Assembly (NCBI GenBank): GCA_903813345.2
Contig: CAIIXF020000005.1
Coordinates: 26,727,375-26,787,374 of the forward strand
Direction of reading: 5' to 3'
DNA: 60,000 nt
DNA from: Owenia fusiformis
Taxonomy: Eukaryota > Annelida > Polychaeta > Sabellida > Oweniidae
The notes under the pieces: model-generated
Database searches by the model: none
The model's input: the letters and a program-made list of their open reading frames with translations, nothing else
What the model was told of the DNA's origin: nothing
Shown here: positions 1 to 11,945 of the stretch, piece by piece
Layout of the letters: every line of letters starts with the position of its first letter
Numbering within the stretch: the stretch's first letter is position 1
Made by a program: the position numbers and the translations under genes

Positions 1-712
1 CGGGGCACTTTAGCTTTTCGTTCAGCTTCCTTCAATCTCTCTCATGAAAACAAGGCCCTATTTTATTTATCCAGTTCCGACCAATCAGAACCTTTATATT
101 TTTTATTTCAACCAATCAGATCCATTACATTCATAATTTTACTCCCATACTTTTTCTTCCAAACTCTCCACTTTCACGTCATTTCTCATACAGTATACAT
201 CTACATGTACTTTCAGTTTTGAATGATTTTAGCCTTATTGGGGCCAAATTGTCAAATGTGAACCCCCCCTAGAAATTTTTGAAAACTGACCCCCCCCCCC
301 CCCTTTGGGGCCGCTTAGCAAATCCTGGCTATGGGCCTGCTACTTGAAGAGTTGTTTAAAAGACATGCATGAAGTCTTAATTTATGAACGAAATAATGAA
401 AATAGCAATTGTTTGGAATCATTAAATCAGTGAATAGTGAAGACCTGTCTCAAAAATTATGTTTTGGTAATGGATATGACAATTCCTTATATTATCCTAA
501 ATATTAGTAATTTTTTATTCCCGGGGGTATAATCATACATCAAAATTTACACTGAACGAAAATAAAATTAGTGCATTGTGGGAAAGAAAAAAATAAACAA
601 AAATATTTTGATTTTACATGTTTTTGGCTCAATATAGCACGATTGAATTGAAGTTGACAATATGCTTTACATAAAGTAATAGATAAAGCTACCGTATACA
701 TCATATTTAAAA
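1..712. other. Upstream region of the zinc-finger gene, no gene recognised
   Basis: AT-rich sequence with no coding exon I can recognise. A C-tract (about 265-303) is followed by wording like the end of the 'ccgtagccagg' repeat family seen at 22113 (here 'atcctggctatgggcc', about 317-332), so bases around 230-336 are probably a degraded transposon remnant. The promoter of the zinc-finger gene should lie here, but no convincing TATA box or other core element was identified. Confidence 0.4.
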
Positions 713-3700
713 ATGGAAGTTCTGCAGGTGGTACATGTGGTGCTACGTCGCAAAGTGTTGGAAGAAATTTTGAATCTTCTTGAAAAGAAAATTCAGCCTG
801 TGACTTTCAAATCTAAAGACCATATTTCTCTTCCGACTGGGTCAAAGCAGAAGAAACTGACATTTAAACAACAGGAAGAAGAAATTCATATTGCATTTAG
901 AGGTCAGTATAATCTATACTTCTTACAGCTTTTTCACTTTCCCTTACCCTCCACAGGAGCATGGATGGACCACCATCTGTACTGGCCTTAACCAAACCCG
1001 TCTGGCCCAGTTATCTACTCTCCCAGATCTACGAGGTCGGGAGTAGATAACTGGGCCAGACGGGTTTGGTTATACTGGCCTGGGTGAGGTAGGGAAATCT
1101 GTATAATATAAAATAAAAGGAAAGTAACCAGGCCAATACCCACCGACTGAAAAATAAAAATATATGTTTTAGTGGTCAAAAATTGCTTGCTAGGGTCTCA
1201 TTTTGGAGCCTTTAGAGAGATAAATCGTAACTTACTCGAGTCTCTAGCTTACAGCTAGATGTAACTTCATTGATTTCGTATGTAATCTAGGAAAAGTCAC
1301 ACACACGTACCTAGAACTCCTATTTAATAATTCTTATAAATATTTTTAAGAATATTAATCATATTTAAGAAATTCTCCATCTAAAATGTCACTCGACTTT
1401 TTTGTGATTATGAGTCAAAGAAAGCATTCTTGAGTTTCAAATTGACTTCTGTGGTAACTTGAAACCATCTTCTAATTTATTCCACTTACCTTTTATTGTT
1501 TCTCCAAATATATTCTTTGAAAATCGGATTTTAAGGGTGTTAAGGTATGAGTACCGTAATCCAACACCAAATTCGAAAATTCATAACAATACTTTGCACA
1601 TATGGCGTTCGTGACCAACTATAAAACGCTTACCCCCCATAGTGTTATATATCAAAATGTACCTGTTCATATAGGGGTTCGATTGATCTACATCAAATTA
1701 TAGGGAGTCAGGTTACTTTTTGAGATATCAGCGTCCATTTATTGTGACTCGCGTTTGCTACCACTTCCTCAATTCTGATATGATGGGCAAACGCGTAGTA
1801 AGCATGCTCACGTCGGAACTATTTTTGACCTACATCGCTATTTTCGTAATTCAAATGAAAGTTGAACTCCTCCTCTTTATTTTGATACCAAATAGTGGCA
1901 TACTAGGTACCCTAGAAGCCAACTATGGCGTTATTTAGAACAATACCACGAGTTTTTAAATGGACTATATAGGGGTCATACCTTTTGGCGGATGGATATG
2001 GAACCTCATACCTTAATGTGTTATGACATCACACTGATTTTTGTCTCTGCAACTTTTTTTGGCAGAAAATATCATTTCTAGTTCAAAAATGCATAAGAAC
2101 GTCGGAAATGGCTGAATATGTGAAAAATTTATCCATTTAGGCTAGAAAGGGTTAATTTGCCCTACCCCAAATACGTCTAAATATGCTAGTCTAACTTTGC
2201 CACTGTGACGTCACAAATCTAACCTGACTATCTCTGAGTTTATTGAAGAAAATGATACGTCTGACAAACAGCTTTCATTCCCTATATGGCACACCTTCTA
2301 CTAAGAGTTGCATCATTGACTAAATCTAAGACAAAGGCCCTGTGTCCCGAGGATTTTGACTGAAATTTGGCCATTTTCGCCCAAATCTAACTAAATTGCA
2401 GTTTCCCTCACACCTGTATTTTGAAATAAATATTGCTACAATGTAGCAATTTAAAAATCACACATACTTACTGTTTCTGTCGACCTGACACGTGTATCTA
2501 GCCTGTAAAAATGAAAAATCGCTACATTGTAGCAATTTCACTGAGATATGGGCCCTGAAAATCATGTAATTTTAGCAAAAAATGAAGAAATAACCTGCAA
2601 TTTTGACGGAATTTCAGAGGGCTTTCTTTCATTCCAGACCCTCCACAGGCCTCTTATGACCATTCTTATACTCACAGAATGGTTGAAAGTGATTTCAAAT
2701 CATTGTTTGCCCTACGCAGAACGAAAAAAATCGATTCTGTTCTCAAATTCTGCTAGAATATTGGTCTCTGGCCAACTAGCAGACAATTTTAGGCCTCATA
2801 TTAAGGTATGAGTACCGTAATCCAACACCAAATTCGAAAATTCATAACAATACTTTGCACATATGGCGTTCGTGACCAACTATAAAACGCTTACCCCCCA
2901 TAGTGTTATATATCAAAATGTACCTGTTCATATAGGGGTTCGATTGATCTACATCAAATTATAGGGAGTCAGGTTACTTTTTGAGATATCAGCGTCCATT
3001 TATTGTGACTCGCGTTTGCTACCACTTCCTCAATTCTGATATGATGGGCAAACGCGTAGTAAGCATGCTCACGTCGGAACTATTTTTGACCTACATCGCT
3101 ATTTTCGTAATTCAAATGAAAGTTGAACTCCTCCTCTTTATTTTGATACCAAATAGTGGCATACTAGGTACCCTAGAAGCCAACTATGGCGTTATTTAGA
3201 ACAATACCACGAGTTTTTAAATGGACTATATAGGGGTCATACCTTTTGGCGGATGGATATGGAACCTCATACCTTAATCAGGGTAATTCTGTGCCATTTT
3301 ATCAAAAATCTTGTTGCTATCTAGAAACGAGCAATTGTGATCTTGTTGTTACCTAGGAACGAGCAACTGTGATGTCACGTCACACTCATGTTAATTCTGG
3401 AATCACATGGCAGCCATTTTGGAAATTTCAAAAAAGTTCCCAATTAAAAAGGCTAAATGCTGTTAACAAATTGGAAACTATGGCAGAATCAACAAAGGGT
3501 TTGTGAAATAATTAGGATATGGTTTCAAAATTATGCACATGACAATATATGACTACTAAATGCAGGCAGGGACTTTTAATTGCCAAAAAGTCGAGTGACA
3601 TTTTAGATGGAGAAATTTTTAGTTGAAGCGTTGCTTGTCTGGATCAAGATATTTCAAAATTTCTTTTTGGAAAGAACCTCAAAATCAACAGCTCCGCCAT

Positions 3701-6700
3701 TTATACGGCTCACTCAACACAACAATGGAGGCAATCATGACATGAATGTCCTTACATACCATGGTTGGTGTTCGGTAGTTGGTGTATGGAACAGATGTCA
3801 GGTGATGACATTTGCATGTTAATGCCTTGTTTGTATTTGTATATCTGTTTTTGTAACAAGGTCAATAAGCAATGCTAATCTGTTTTCAGATTGCAGCTTT
3901 GAATGTCTAGAAGAGCAACTGCATGGAGATTTTAGTGACATCACTACAGACAATTTGGAGGATGATCAATCTCAAAGCATAGATGACATCATGAAATATT
4001 CATTTGACCCTTTACAAGCAAAATCAACCACTGTTCGATCTATCCAGAGGAAATCTGCAAGAACCTGTTTCACAATAACACGAAAGAGAAAAGCATTTGC
4101 GTTATCTAAAAAAGGAAAAAAGCATCCCAAATTTTCAAAGTCAAAATCACATTCCAATTCTCCGAAACAAGATATCAAAAATGAATCACAACTTACAATA
4201 AAAAAAGAAGAATCCACAAATAATGATATTGAATTTGGAAACCCTTCAATTCATGACAATGGCGAACAAGATGGTGGCCTTGATATTGAAGAAACAGAAG
4301 ATCATAAAATGACAGAAAACTGTAACCAAGGTGAAGTATCCTTCAATAACAAAGCAGCAAAATTGCATGAAACTGGGCCGACTGAAGCAAATGACTCTAG
4401 TGAGGAAGATGTAGGTAAAAGGAGAGAGAAAATTGTGAAAAGATCAGCACCAGCAAGACAAGCAAAAACTAAAGTGGAAGATTCAACATGTAATGGTGAG
4501 TACAATGCTCTGAATTAGTCATGGTGGTTTTCTCTGTTGCCTGTTGACATGTATGTTATCTCGAAATACATCAAAGTATAGTATATAAATGCATTTCTAT
4601 TATTTTCTTAATAAAAAGTAATTCACCAGCCTTCTAAAAATGACACATATGGCCTTTTGGATTTTGTCTGAATAGGGGACAAAATTTGTCAAAAAGTATG
4701 ATTTCCAGGGGGAAAAAGAGAAAATGCTGACTTAGCATTATTTCCAGCTGATTATCAAATAGATTAGATATAGATAAAGTTATCTTGCAAATGATTGAAA
4801 TGAAAAATGTTCCAGAATCTGTATTACAAAGTGAAGTGCTCGTATATCCAGGGACTTGTCAAAATTGCATCTACTTATTATTTCAGAGGTTGTGAGGATA
4901 AAGTGCAGATTTTGTGAAAAGCAGCTGACTCGAGATGTGATGCTTCAGCACATAGCGCAACATAAGCAGGTAAATATAAATTAATGGTAGAATAAAACTA
5001 TTACATGTATATTGATATGTCACCACCAGCCACAACAAGTGCATGGTGAAATATCCTGATATTGTTATAGTCTCAAATTTTTTGGTGGTGACATTTTGCG
5101 TGTTAATGCCTTGGTTTTTTTGCAGTTACTCCATGTTAAATAAGTGTAGTTACTTTATTTCAATTTGAGTGTAGTATGAGGGCACTGTGCTCTCTTGTAA
5201 ATGAGTTTGATATTGGAATACTTTTAGATAGTGTATTATCTTTAATCTTTATTTCAGGTTCCAGCTATAGAGAGGAAACAGTTTAAAGATTTCATAAAGC
5301 ATGAGGCTGTCAAACTACCTTGTGATGACTGTGGTATGGTGTTTAGCACCAAGAGCTCTCTTAGAATGCACATTTCAAGATTCCATTCAGGTTAGATTGA
5401 CCTCACACTGAAAAGGAGTTGCAATGCATCAAGCCCATGTAGCTCCTCTCCTTTGTTCAGAAATCATGTAGTTGAGGGGGTTGAGGGAGGAGCTCAGAGA
5501 CTTGATGCAACAAACTTCAAATCATATATTTACAAAATCATATATCATACAGATAACCTTCCAACCAATCGAAAATTGAAGAATATCTTGTATCAAATCG
5601 AGAATTATAAAGATACTTTACACTTGGTTGAAAGTCAAATTAATGTTAAAAAACCATTGACTCTCAGTTGAGAATTTGAAATATCAAAAAGAGCATGGGC
5701 TTTCACCTTCTTGTAACTCTGTGAAAAGGGGCCGTTGCTTGTTTATGCAAAAATATATACATCTTGACAAACAATTTTAGGCAATACAGACAAGAAAATC
5801 AAAGAGCGTAAAATCCAGTGTAGGATATGTAACAGCTGGCAGATCTCCCACTATGCGTGTTACAGGCATGTCAGAGAGTACCATAAGGACCATGCTGACT
5901 GCAAACCCTTCAAGGATCACCTATTACAGTTTCTCAAGGGCACATGTGACATGTGTGGTAAAACATGCAACATTCTGCCAAACCATAAGAAGGTATCTAT
6001 CAATATACAGATATATATGCAGTCAGTCAAATATAGTGACAATACTTTTTTAATGCAAAGTTTCAATTGGGGATTTGGGGACCATAAAATAACCAAACTT
6101 GCTGTTATTTTCGCCATTTATAGGTGTGACATCACACTATATAGATACCCGGATGATTGAATAGAGCACGGTTGTGCATCTATGGAAAATTAGAGATCCT
6201 CTATATTGGCTATGCTGCATTCTGATGGGTTGTGAAATTCAACTAGAGCACGGTCATATTTGAATGAGTAAAGAGATTCCACTATTAGGGTGTTCAGGCC
6301 CAACGGTTAAATGTGTAGAATGTTTTATGATAATTGAGTAATTTGTAATGTCTTTTTTTTCAGAATATCTGCAATGCGGAGCAGCGAATACCATGTGAGA
6401 CATGTGGAGTGATGTTAAAGCGCTACACAATGAGACAACATGTTAAACAGTTCCATCTTAACCCACCTAGTCCCATACAGTGCCCTAAATGTGACAAAAC
6501 TTTAGCAAACCCAAGCTACTTGAAAAGACATATTGAAGCCATGCACATGGGTGTTAAAACTATAGATTGTGATATTTGCGGCAAGTCGTTCTATAATGCT
6601 AGTCAAATGCGAAGTCATCGGGAATACCACAAAACAGAGAAGCCACATTTGTGTAATTACTGTGGTAAAAGTTTTAAAGTAAAAACAGAGCTAGGCCAAC

Positions 6701-7875
6701 ATGTGAAAATTATTCATGAGCACAAAAATGAGTTTTCACACTATTGTCCCATATGTGCAAAAGGATTCCATGGAGCAAAAAATATGAAGACACATCTCTA
6801 TAGTGTACATCACAGAATTCACAGATTTGAGTGTTTCAGGTGTAATATGAAGTATCGCAGTAATAAAGCCCTTGAAGACCATTTACCATCCTGCCCCAAG
6901 ACTAACAGCGAAGTTGTTGCTAAAGAAAAAGAAAGGCAAATGAAAGAAAACCTGAAAAAAGTGAATGAATATTTGAAGATGACTGACACCTCTAAGAAAC
7001 CAGACATTAAAACGTTATCTGAGGAAAACAAAGCATCTCCTGAAAAAACAACTAAAAGAAAGCAGAAACAAAATCGGAAAGATACTGATAAATCAAAACA
7101 GAGTAAAACTGAGAAACAACAAGCTTTTCGACAGCCCCCTATTCCAATTGCTATAAAACCCCCTAAATTTCTAAATTCACCAGGAATAGATATTCAATAT
7201 TTATCAGGTGGATTTAATGAGATTTCAGCTCCTATAGTAACTGGAAGAGATGTCCCAAGTGTACATGAATTATCTCATGCTATACGAGAAAGTGCTTCGC
7301 AATCTCTACAAAATATACAGCTGCCTAACCAGATAGCACAATCTCTTGGTTCTGTATCCACGATGACTAAACCGAATACCTCGCATGTTATAAGTAATGG
7401 AAATTCAAACTCTATACAACAAGTACATACAATACACGATGCTGCATCTCGAAGCCATGGTAACAACTTTAATCAATGGTTGGAGAATTCTAATCAGTTA
7501 CAGCCAATACAGTCAGCGGAAATTCAAGAATTTCTCTCGTCAAGTGAAAGTATTACGACATATGTACTGGATAACAACCAATTTGTTAGAGTAGATCAAA
7601 GTAATAATATTAGCAACCAGGGTCAAGGTCAGATGAACAACCAAGATCAATTAACCAACCAAGGTCATGGGACTGACCAAGGTCAAATTATAACTCAAGG
7701 TCAAATAACCAACCAAAGTCAAGTCTCCAATCAGACCAGTGATACAGCTAATCAACGAAATGTCACAATGATCAGCCAAGTCCAAAATAATTTAATCAAT
7801 CAAAGTCGAGACAATCAGCTACAGGAAAATCAGATAAACCTTTATAATCACACTCATCCCCTTTTATCAGATTAG
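713..7875 (+). CDS. C2H2 zinc-finger protein, six coding exons (complete)
   Basis: Probable nuclear DNA-binding protein of 911 residues. Coding exons by GT-AG junctions with matching phases: 713-902, 3890-4495, 4887-4969, 5258-5390, 5781-5992, 6364-7875 (stop TAG). The start ATG at 713 has A at -3 and G at +4, and an in-frame TAG lies at 680. Residues 1-265 are finger-free and rich in K, S and D/E. C2H2-type fingers begin at about residues 272 (CRFC), 315 (CDDC), 351 (CRIC), 419 (CETC), 448 (CPKC), 477 (CDIC), 505 (CNYC) and 536 (CPIC). A final C2HC-like unit starts near 565 (CFRC). The first finger has 11 rather than 12 residues between the second Cys and first His, and the CDMC unit near 393 is degenerate. 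Most linkers differ from TGEKP, with one partial match (KTEKPH). The C-terminal 300 residues are basic, then N/Q-rich. I cannot assign an orthologue. The architecture is well supported; absence of an upstream coding exon is not proven. Confidence 0.85.
990..1071. repeat. Perfect 31-bp inverted repeat (hairpin) in intron 1
   Basis: Bases 990-1020 and 1041-1071 are exact reverse complements of each other, separated by a 20-bp spacer. The arms are GC-richer than the surroundings ('gtctggcccag' core). This could be the remnant of a foldback transposon or a recent palindromic insertion. It lies about 90 bp downstream of the first coding exon of the zinc-finger gene. Confidence 0.9.
1540..2016. mobile_element. 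477-bp TTAA-flanked non-autonomous element, copy 1 (piggyBac-like)
   Basis: The element starts TTAA-GGTATGAG and ends CTCATACC-TTAA, so it has short inverted termini and the TTAA target duplication typical of piggyBac-type transposons. A 72-codon open frame inside it is shared with copy 2 but resembles no protein I know and is probably incidental. By eye the sequence matches copy 2 throughout. Confidence 0.75.
2801..3277. mobile_element. 477-bp TTAA-flanked non-autonomous element, copy 2 (piggyBac-like)
   Basis: Same length and same orientation as copy 1, again bounded by TTAA with GGTATGAG / CTCATACC termini. No difference from copy 1 was noticed on reading, which implies very recent insertion or local duplication of a segment. 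It lies 784 bp downstream of copy 1, within the same outer inverted-repeat element. Confidence 0.75.
5018..5112. repeat. Short inverted-repeat element, 'TGTCACCACC' family
   Basis: Starts TGTCACCACC (5018) and contains the inverse GGTGGTGACA (5084-5093), followed by a tail ending 'gttaatgcctt' that is conserved in other copies. Related copies or fragments are near 3764-3823, 10676-10821, 28902-28960, 34828-34953 and 46528-46604. A miniature inverted-repeat transposon family is the likely explanation. Confidence 0.6.
6364..7875 (+). CDS. Terminal exon of the zinc-finger gene: six fingers and N/Q-rich tail
   Basis: Large last exon, 504 codons including the stop, entered in phase 0 after a long T-tract acceptor ending at 6363. 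It encodes five regular C2H2 fingers and one C2HC-like unit (about 6394-6895), then a Lys/Glu-rich segment (about 6900-7120). The tail follows, in which NQ, GQ and TNQ motifs recur between about 7610 and 7850. The tail is low-complexity and probably disordered. A polyadenylation signal AATAAA lies at 8788-8793, giving a plausible 3' UTR of about 0.9 kb. Confidence 0.85.
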   Translation, partial: NICNAEQRIPCETCGVMLKRYTMRQHVKQFHLNPPSPIQCPKCDKTLANPSYLKRHIEAMHMGVKTIDCDICGKSFYNASQMRSHREYHKTEKPHLCNYCGKSFKVKTELGQHVKIIHEHKNEFSHYCPICAKGFHGAKNMKTHLYSVHHRIHRFECFRCNMKYRSNKALEDHLPSCPKTNSEVVAKEKERQMKENLKKVNEYLKMTDTSKKPDIKTLSEENKASPEKTTKRKQKQNRKDTDKSKQSKTEKQQAFRQPPIPIAIKPPKFLNSPGIDIQYLSGGFNEISAPIVTGRDVPSVHELSHAIRESASQSLQNIQLPNQIAQSLGSVSTMTKPNTSHVISNGNSNSIQQVHTIHDAASRSHGNNFNQWLENSNQLQPIQSAEIQEFLSSSESITTYVLDNNQFVRVDQSNNISNQGQGQMNNQDQLTNQGHGTDQGQIITQGQITNQSQVSNQTSDTANQRNVTMISQVQNNLINQSRDNQLQENQINLYNHTHPLLSD

Positions 7876-9400
7876 CCCCTTAATCCAACTCATCTAAGGC
7901 TCAAAACCAAACCCACAGAGCTTCTTGTCAAATAGTTTATATCAAAGTGTTCACTATAGCATGGTTTGCCATATAGACAGCCAATGCTCAATTTGTTTAA
8001 CAAATTCATTTGGAAAAATAACAACAAATGGTTAGTATCCCGGGAAATTATTTTTTGACAATAGGTGAACAATGGAGGGATATAATTTTAATTCATTGAA
8101 ATTGTTTTGTCAGTCTGATGAAAACAATTTTAAGGCTTAATTAATCAAAACTTTCATATTTTTCAGAAAATCTTTTTCCTATGATTCATTCATTATCATC
8201 CCCAAAGACTATTTGCTTTGCAAGGCATTGCAGTCAATAATCAATATTCGAATATGATATGTGACGTCACAATAGCTGGAACAATTGATTTACTGGTCTA
8301 TAGTTGTGTTTCTTGTCTATCATATTAGAATCGTAACAAAGACCTCGATTTTATGTCAAAAATCTTGGTCATTATTCCTTTAGTATTGACCACTCTTTAA
8401 CTAATCATTATTAACAATATACACATTTTTGGTTCAAGAGATGTGGTTAGTCCCTTCAGTATTTCTGTTTGGTTCATAATGACATCATTAATAGGTGACA
8501 TAATGACATCAGTATAATAGGTGATAGTATAATAGGTGACATAATGACATCAGGTGAATCCCCAATTACAGTTTACAGATAATGTATTCATCAAAATCAA
8601 CTATTTATTCAATAAGATTGAGAGTTTTGGTGCAGACCTCAGCACAAACATGTACATGTATGTTACCTTACCTACTGTGCTCTATAGAGCTTAAAGTGGT
8701 AATTTGCAGCTGTTAAAGTCAGCAGATGTATTCTTTTAAAAGGCGGGTAAGATTATATTTTCTGATTATTGTTTTGTGAAAAATATTAATAAAACATATT
8801 CGTACAAGGCCCTTACACAACTAAACAGACAAAAGACCATTAGACCTTTCATCGAAAATCCCACATAACAGACAATAGACTAGTAGACCTTTCATAGAAG
8901 TTTAGCAATTTTCCAAGATTCCATCTATTGGGTAATTATTGAGAGATAAAAACCAAGATATCCAAGATTTATGTACAATATTAGCATTGATGATGGTTTC
9001 TTTTGATTATAATTAAAATGGGGACAGAATCAAAGCTAGGGTTGAGGTTAAGGTTTTTGATATTATATTATGATTCTCATATAATTCAGAAGTCACAAAT
9101 TCCATTGTAAACCTGCAATCTAAAATTGAGCCAGGCCACAGGAAAAGGGGTCTTATCACAGATTTTTTCAATATTTTGATTTTTTGTTTATCTTAAAAAG
9201 CTCAAAGAGATCTTTCAAATGAGCCATGGCTTATGTCTTAACACTTTTTTCTTGCAGATATATCAAAAGGCAGATTTGAATTTAGCACATTTTCCTCTTA
9301 ATCTTGAGCACATTTGTCAGTGGTTTCAGTAACTTTTTTTACAAGAGGCAGAAGAGAAATACAAGGGGCGGCATTCAAAATAACCAATTTTACACTCCCG
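7876..9400. other. 3' UTR and intergenic sequence after the zinc-finger gene
   Basis: No gene recognised. Includes the likely poly(A) signal at 8788-8793, a TGACGTCA palindrome at 8262-8269, and a short direct repeat of 'aataggtgacataatgacat' around 8490-8555. Confidence 0.5.
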
Positions 9401-9407
9401 GAAATGC

Positions 9408-9900
9408 AAATTCTTGTTATTCACTGGTGATCCGCTCGATTACGCTGAACAAAATGTGGGGACGTCGAAGGTACAATTTTTCTTTTTTCCTTATTTCACG
9501 CGTTGTAGGCAGAATCCCAGCGTCATTTTTTCTCACAAACTAGTATCAGCACCATATGTTTTAGAAAATGTACATGTTTGCGAAAAAATAGGGCAGAAGA
9601 CAACAGAATCGTCGATTTAATTCCTCACTCAGTTACATAAACGGTTTGGGTTAAAAGTGCAGATCTGAACTGTTTTTCGAAAAACCGTTTATGTAACTTA
9701 AGTGAGGAATTAAATAGACGATTCTGTTGTCTTCTGAACTATTTATTCAAAAATATGTACATTTTCTTAAACATATGATACTGATACACGTTTGTGTAAA
9801 AAATGTCGTGGAAATTCTGCCTACAACGTGTGAAATAAGGAAAAAAGAAAAAAATAACCAGCGTAATCGAGTGAAACACCAGAGTGTTATTATAGCGTCA
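9408..9900. mobile_element. Foldback (long inverted repeat) element, about 0.5 kb
   Basis: The arms, about 9410-9647 and 9677-9895, are diverged reverse complements along most of their length. For example 'cctcactcagttacataaac' reads back as 'gtttatgtaacttaagtgagg', and 'ctcgattacgctg' reads back as 'cagcgtaatcgag'. The central spacer is only about 30 bp. This is the structure of a foldback transposon or MITE. No protein is encoded. Confidence 0.7.
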
Positions 9901-10675
9901 GCGCACTGAAAGTGGATGAATAGACAGGGAATGTCGAAATTAAATTCACATATTCTGATGTGCATTATGCTATTGCGTGGGATCATTGATCAGATGGGTT
10001 TGATGTAATCAACTTATTATTGTTCTTGTAAGATTAAAGGCAAAATATACTACATGTCACAAAAGTGCAAGGATGAACAATTCACCTGTGAATATATTTC
10101 AGACAATGTATCTCATATACAAGAGTATTGTACAGTCATTCAAAGTTTTGAACATTGAATCCTATCGAGAGGTGATTTAAAAGATTTTACGTATTGTGGG
10201 TTTTCCAAAGTCATTTCCATGTGTGATATTGTCAATCTAATTGACCACAAGACACGGGCTACACAAAATAACACCTTGAACTGTGGAATGACTAGGGCAA
10301 CTCATAGAATGCTATTTTTACCTTTTATATTCTTATAAAAATAAATTATGATTTACTCTTCCACAGGTTTCATTTTACAAATTCAAATGCACTTCCCGGG
10401 TTGAACACTCAATATAGAATGCAACCTGTGTGAATAGAATGCAACCTGTGTGTATACAATGTACGGCGTTCAATAAGTACTGATAAAATGATTTGACTTT
10501 TTTAATCTTCCCCCTAAAACTAAAGACAATATTTGGCTTCTGACAACCGGCGAGTTATAGAAAACAAACGGCGATTTTGGACTCTCGCCCCCTGCTATTG
10601 AAAGCCCAGCTCTGTAGCACAATTTTAATTTTTGTGATAAGACCGGTTTTCCTATGGCCAGGCTCAATTATTATA

Positions 10676-10821
10676 TGTCACCATCCCAAGTGGCGACATA
10701 TTGTTGTAGTCTCCAACTTTTCTGAGCCCATCAAGATGGGTGGTGTTCAGCGGTTGGTGTTCAGCAGTTTGTATTTTGCATCTGTGACAAATGACAGGTG
10801 GTGACATTTTGTTAATGCCTT
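10676..10821. repeat. 'TGTCACCACC' family repeat, longest copy
   Basis: Begins 'tgtcaccatccc' and ends 'ggtggtgacattttgttaatgcct'-like sequence (about 10796-10821), with internal 'tctccaacttttctgagccc'. The internal and terminal words recur in the copies at 34828 and 46528, which defines a dispersed family of up to about 150 bp. Confidence 0.6.
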
Positions 10822-11754
10822 GTTCTGTTTATTGTGGAGATATTTATCATATTTAAAATAATTCATGAATGATGTTTTAACCAAGTGAGACAGATTTTGG
10901 TCAAAATAACTTCAATGTAATAATGAAATGCAAATTGATTGTTCATATACTTTTTTATTTACATGAATGTACACTGAAATAAATAATATATAGCAATATA
11001 ATTGCCATTTACATGTATATAAGTATGTACAATGTACATAAACTTTACCCCTACAGAAAATCATATATGTCCATCATTCAGTATTAGGGAAATGATGACA
11101 TTAACGTTTTATGTCAGGGTAAAATGATAAGCTTTAATAATAAATATAACTTTCCTTTACACTTTACAATCTACCAATGCATATATCTAAACTTATTTAT
11201 TTACATGAAATAAATACAATATGAACATTTAACAGATTGTTAGTTCAGATTGTTTTACTTCTCAACATTGCAACTTTTAAAAACTGGGTTTTCACAAAAT
11301 GAACTTTTAAACTAATGATGTATTCTTAGTTTAATAGGTCAAAGATATTTTTTAAAAATGAATACAATTGCAATAATAAAAGGGCTGCCTATGGTTTTGG
11401 CAAAGAGTGCAATCTGACGCTATATTGGCTCAAATGAGAATACTGTTCTCTCTTTGCATGTTTGTGGAGAATGTCGAAGACAAAATTGGAAGTAGCTTCA
11501 GTTAAAGCTTTCCATACATTGTACAGTACTAAACGAGATTACATATTGCACTATCCTGAACACATACCACCGGTCCAAAAATTAAAAACTAATATCTTCT
11601 GTTACTCTCTACAATATACTAAATATTACACAAAAGGGTTAACAAACATCGATACTCATCAGTCATCACACCTTCCTATTTCACTTGAAAAATATGTCAT
11701 GGTTTATCAAAATGGTTGACAAACACTACAGAGTTTATTTTATTTTATACAAAT

Positions 11755-11945
11755 CACAGTCATGTGACCACTAAATATCTCTAATCACAGTCATGTGAGA
11801 ACAATGTGTCTCTAATCAGTCAAGTGAGAAGTCGTGTGACTTCTACCTGGCTCTAATCACAGTCATGTGTCCACCACCTGGCTCTAAACACTGTCATGTG
11901 ACTACTACCTGGCTTTCATCATAGTCGTGTGTCCACTACACAATC
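11755..11945. repeat. Degenerate tandem repeat ('cagtcatgtg' units)
   Basis: Four to five imperfect units of about 40-50 bp, each containing 'ctctaa.caCagTCatGTG' or a close variant, often followed by 'actacctgg'. A non-coding minisatellite in the FAM72 3' flank. Confidence 0.55.

Larger units (their letters stand above)
1373..3614. mobile_element. 2.2-kb element with 30-bp terminal inverted repeats, nested with two smaller elements
   Basis: Bases 1373-1402 and 3585-3614 are exact 30-bp inverted repeats (left end 'ttctccatctaaaatgtcac'). Between them lie two copies of a 477-bp TTAA-flanked element and about 0.8 kb of other non-coding sequence. No transposase coding was found, so this is a non-autonomous DNA transposon that was itself invaded, or that arose by duplication. 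It sits inside intron 1 of the zinc-finger gene. Confidence 0.75.

Noticed and set aside
1720-3199. Two identical 72-codon open frames as a duplicated gene
   Set aside because: They lie inside the two copies of the 477-bp non-autonomous element, show no protein family features and do not start with ATG (the first codon is TTG).
10577-10804. 75-codon open frame near 10.6 kb as a gene
   Set aside because: It overlaps a dispersed 'TGTCACCACC' repeat copy and has no family resemblance.
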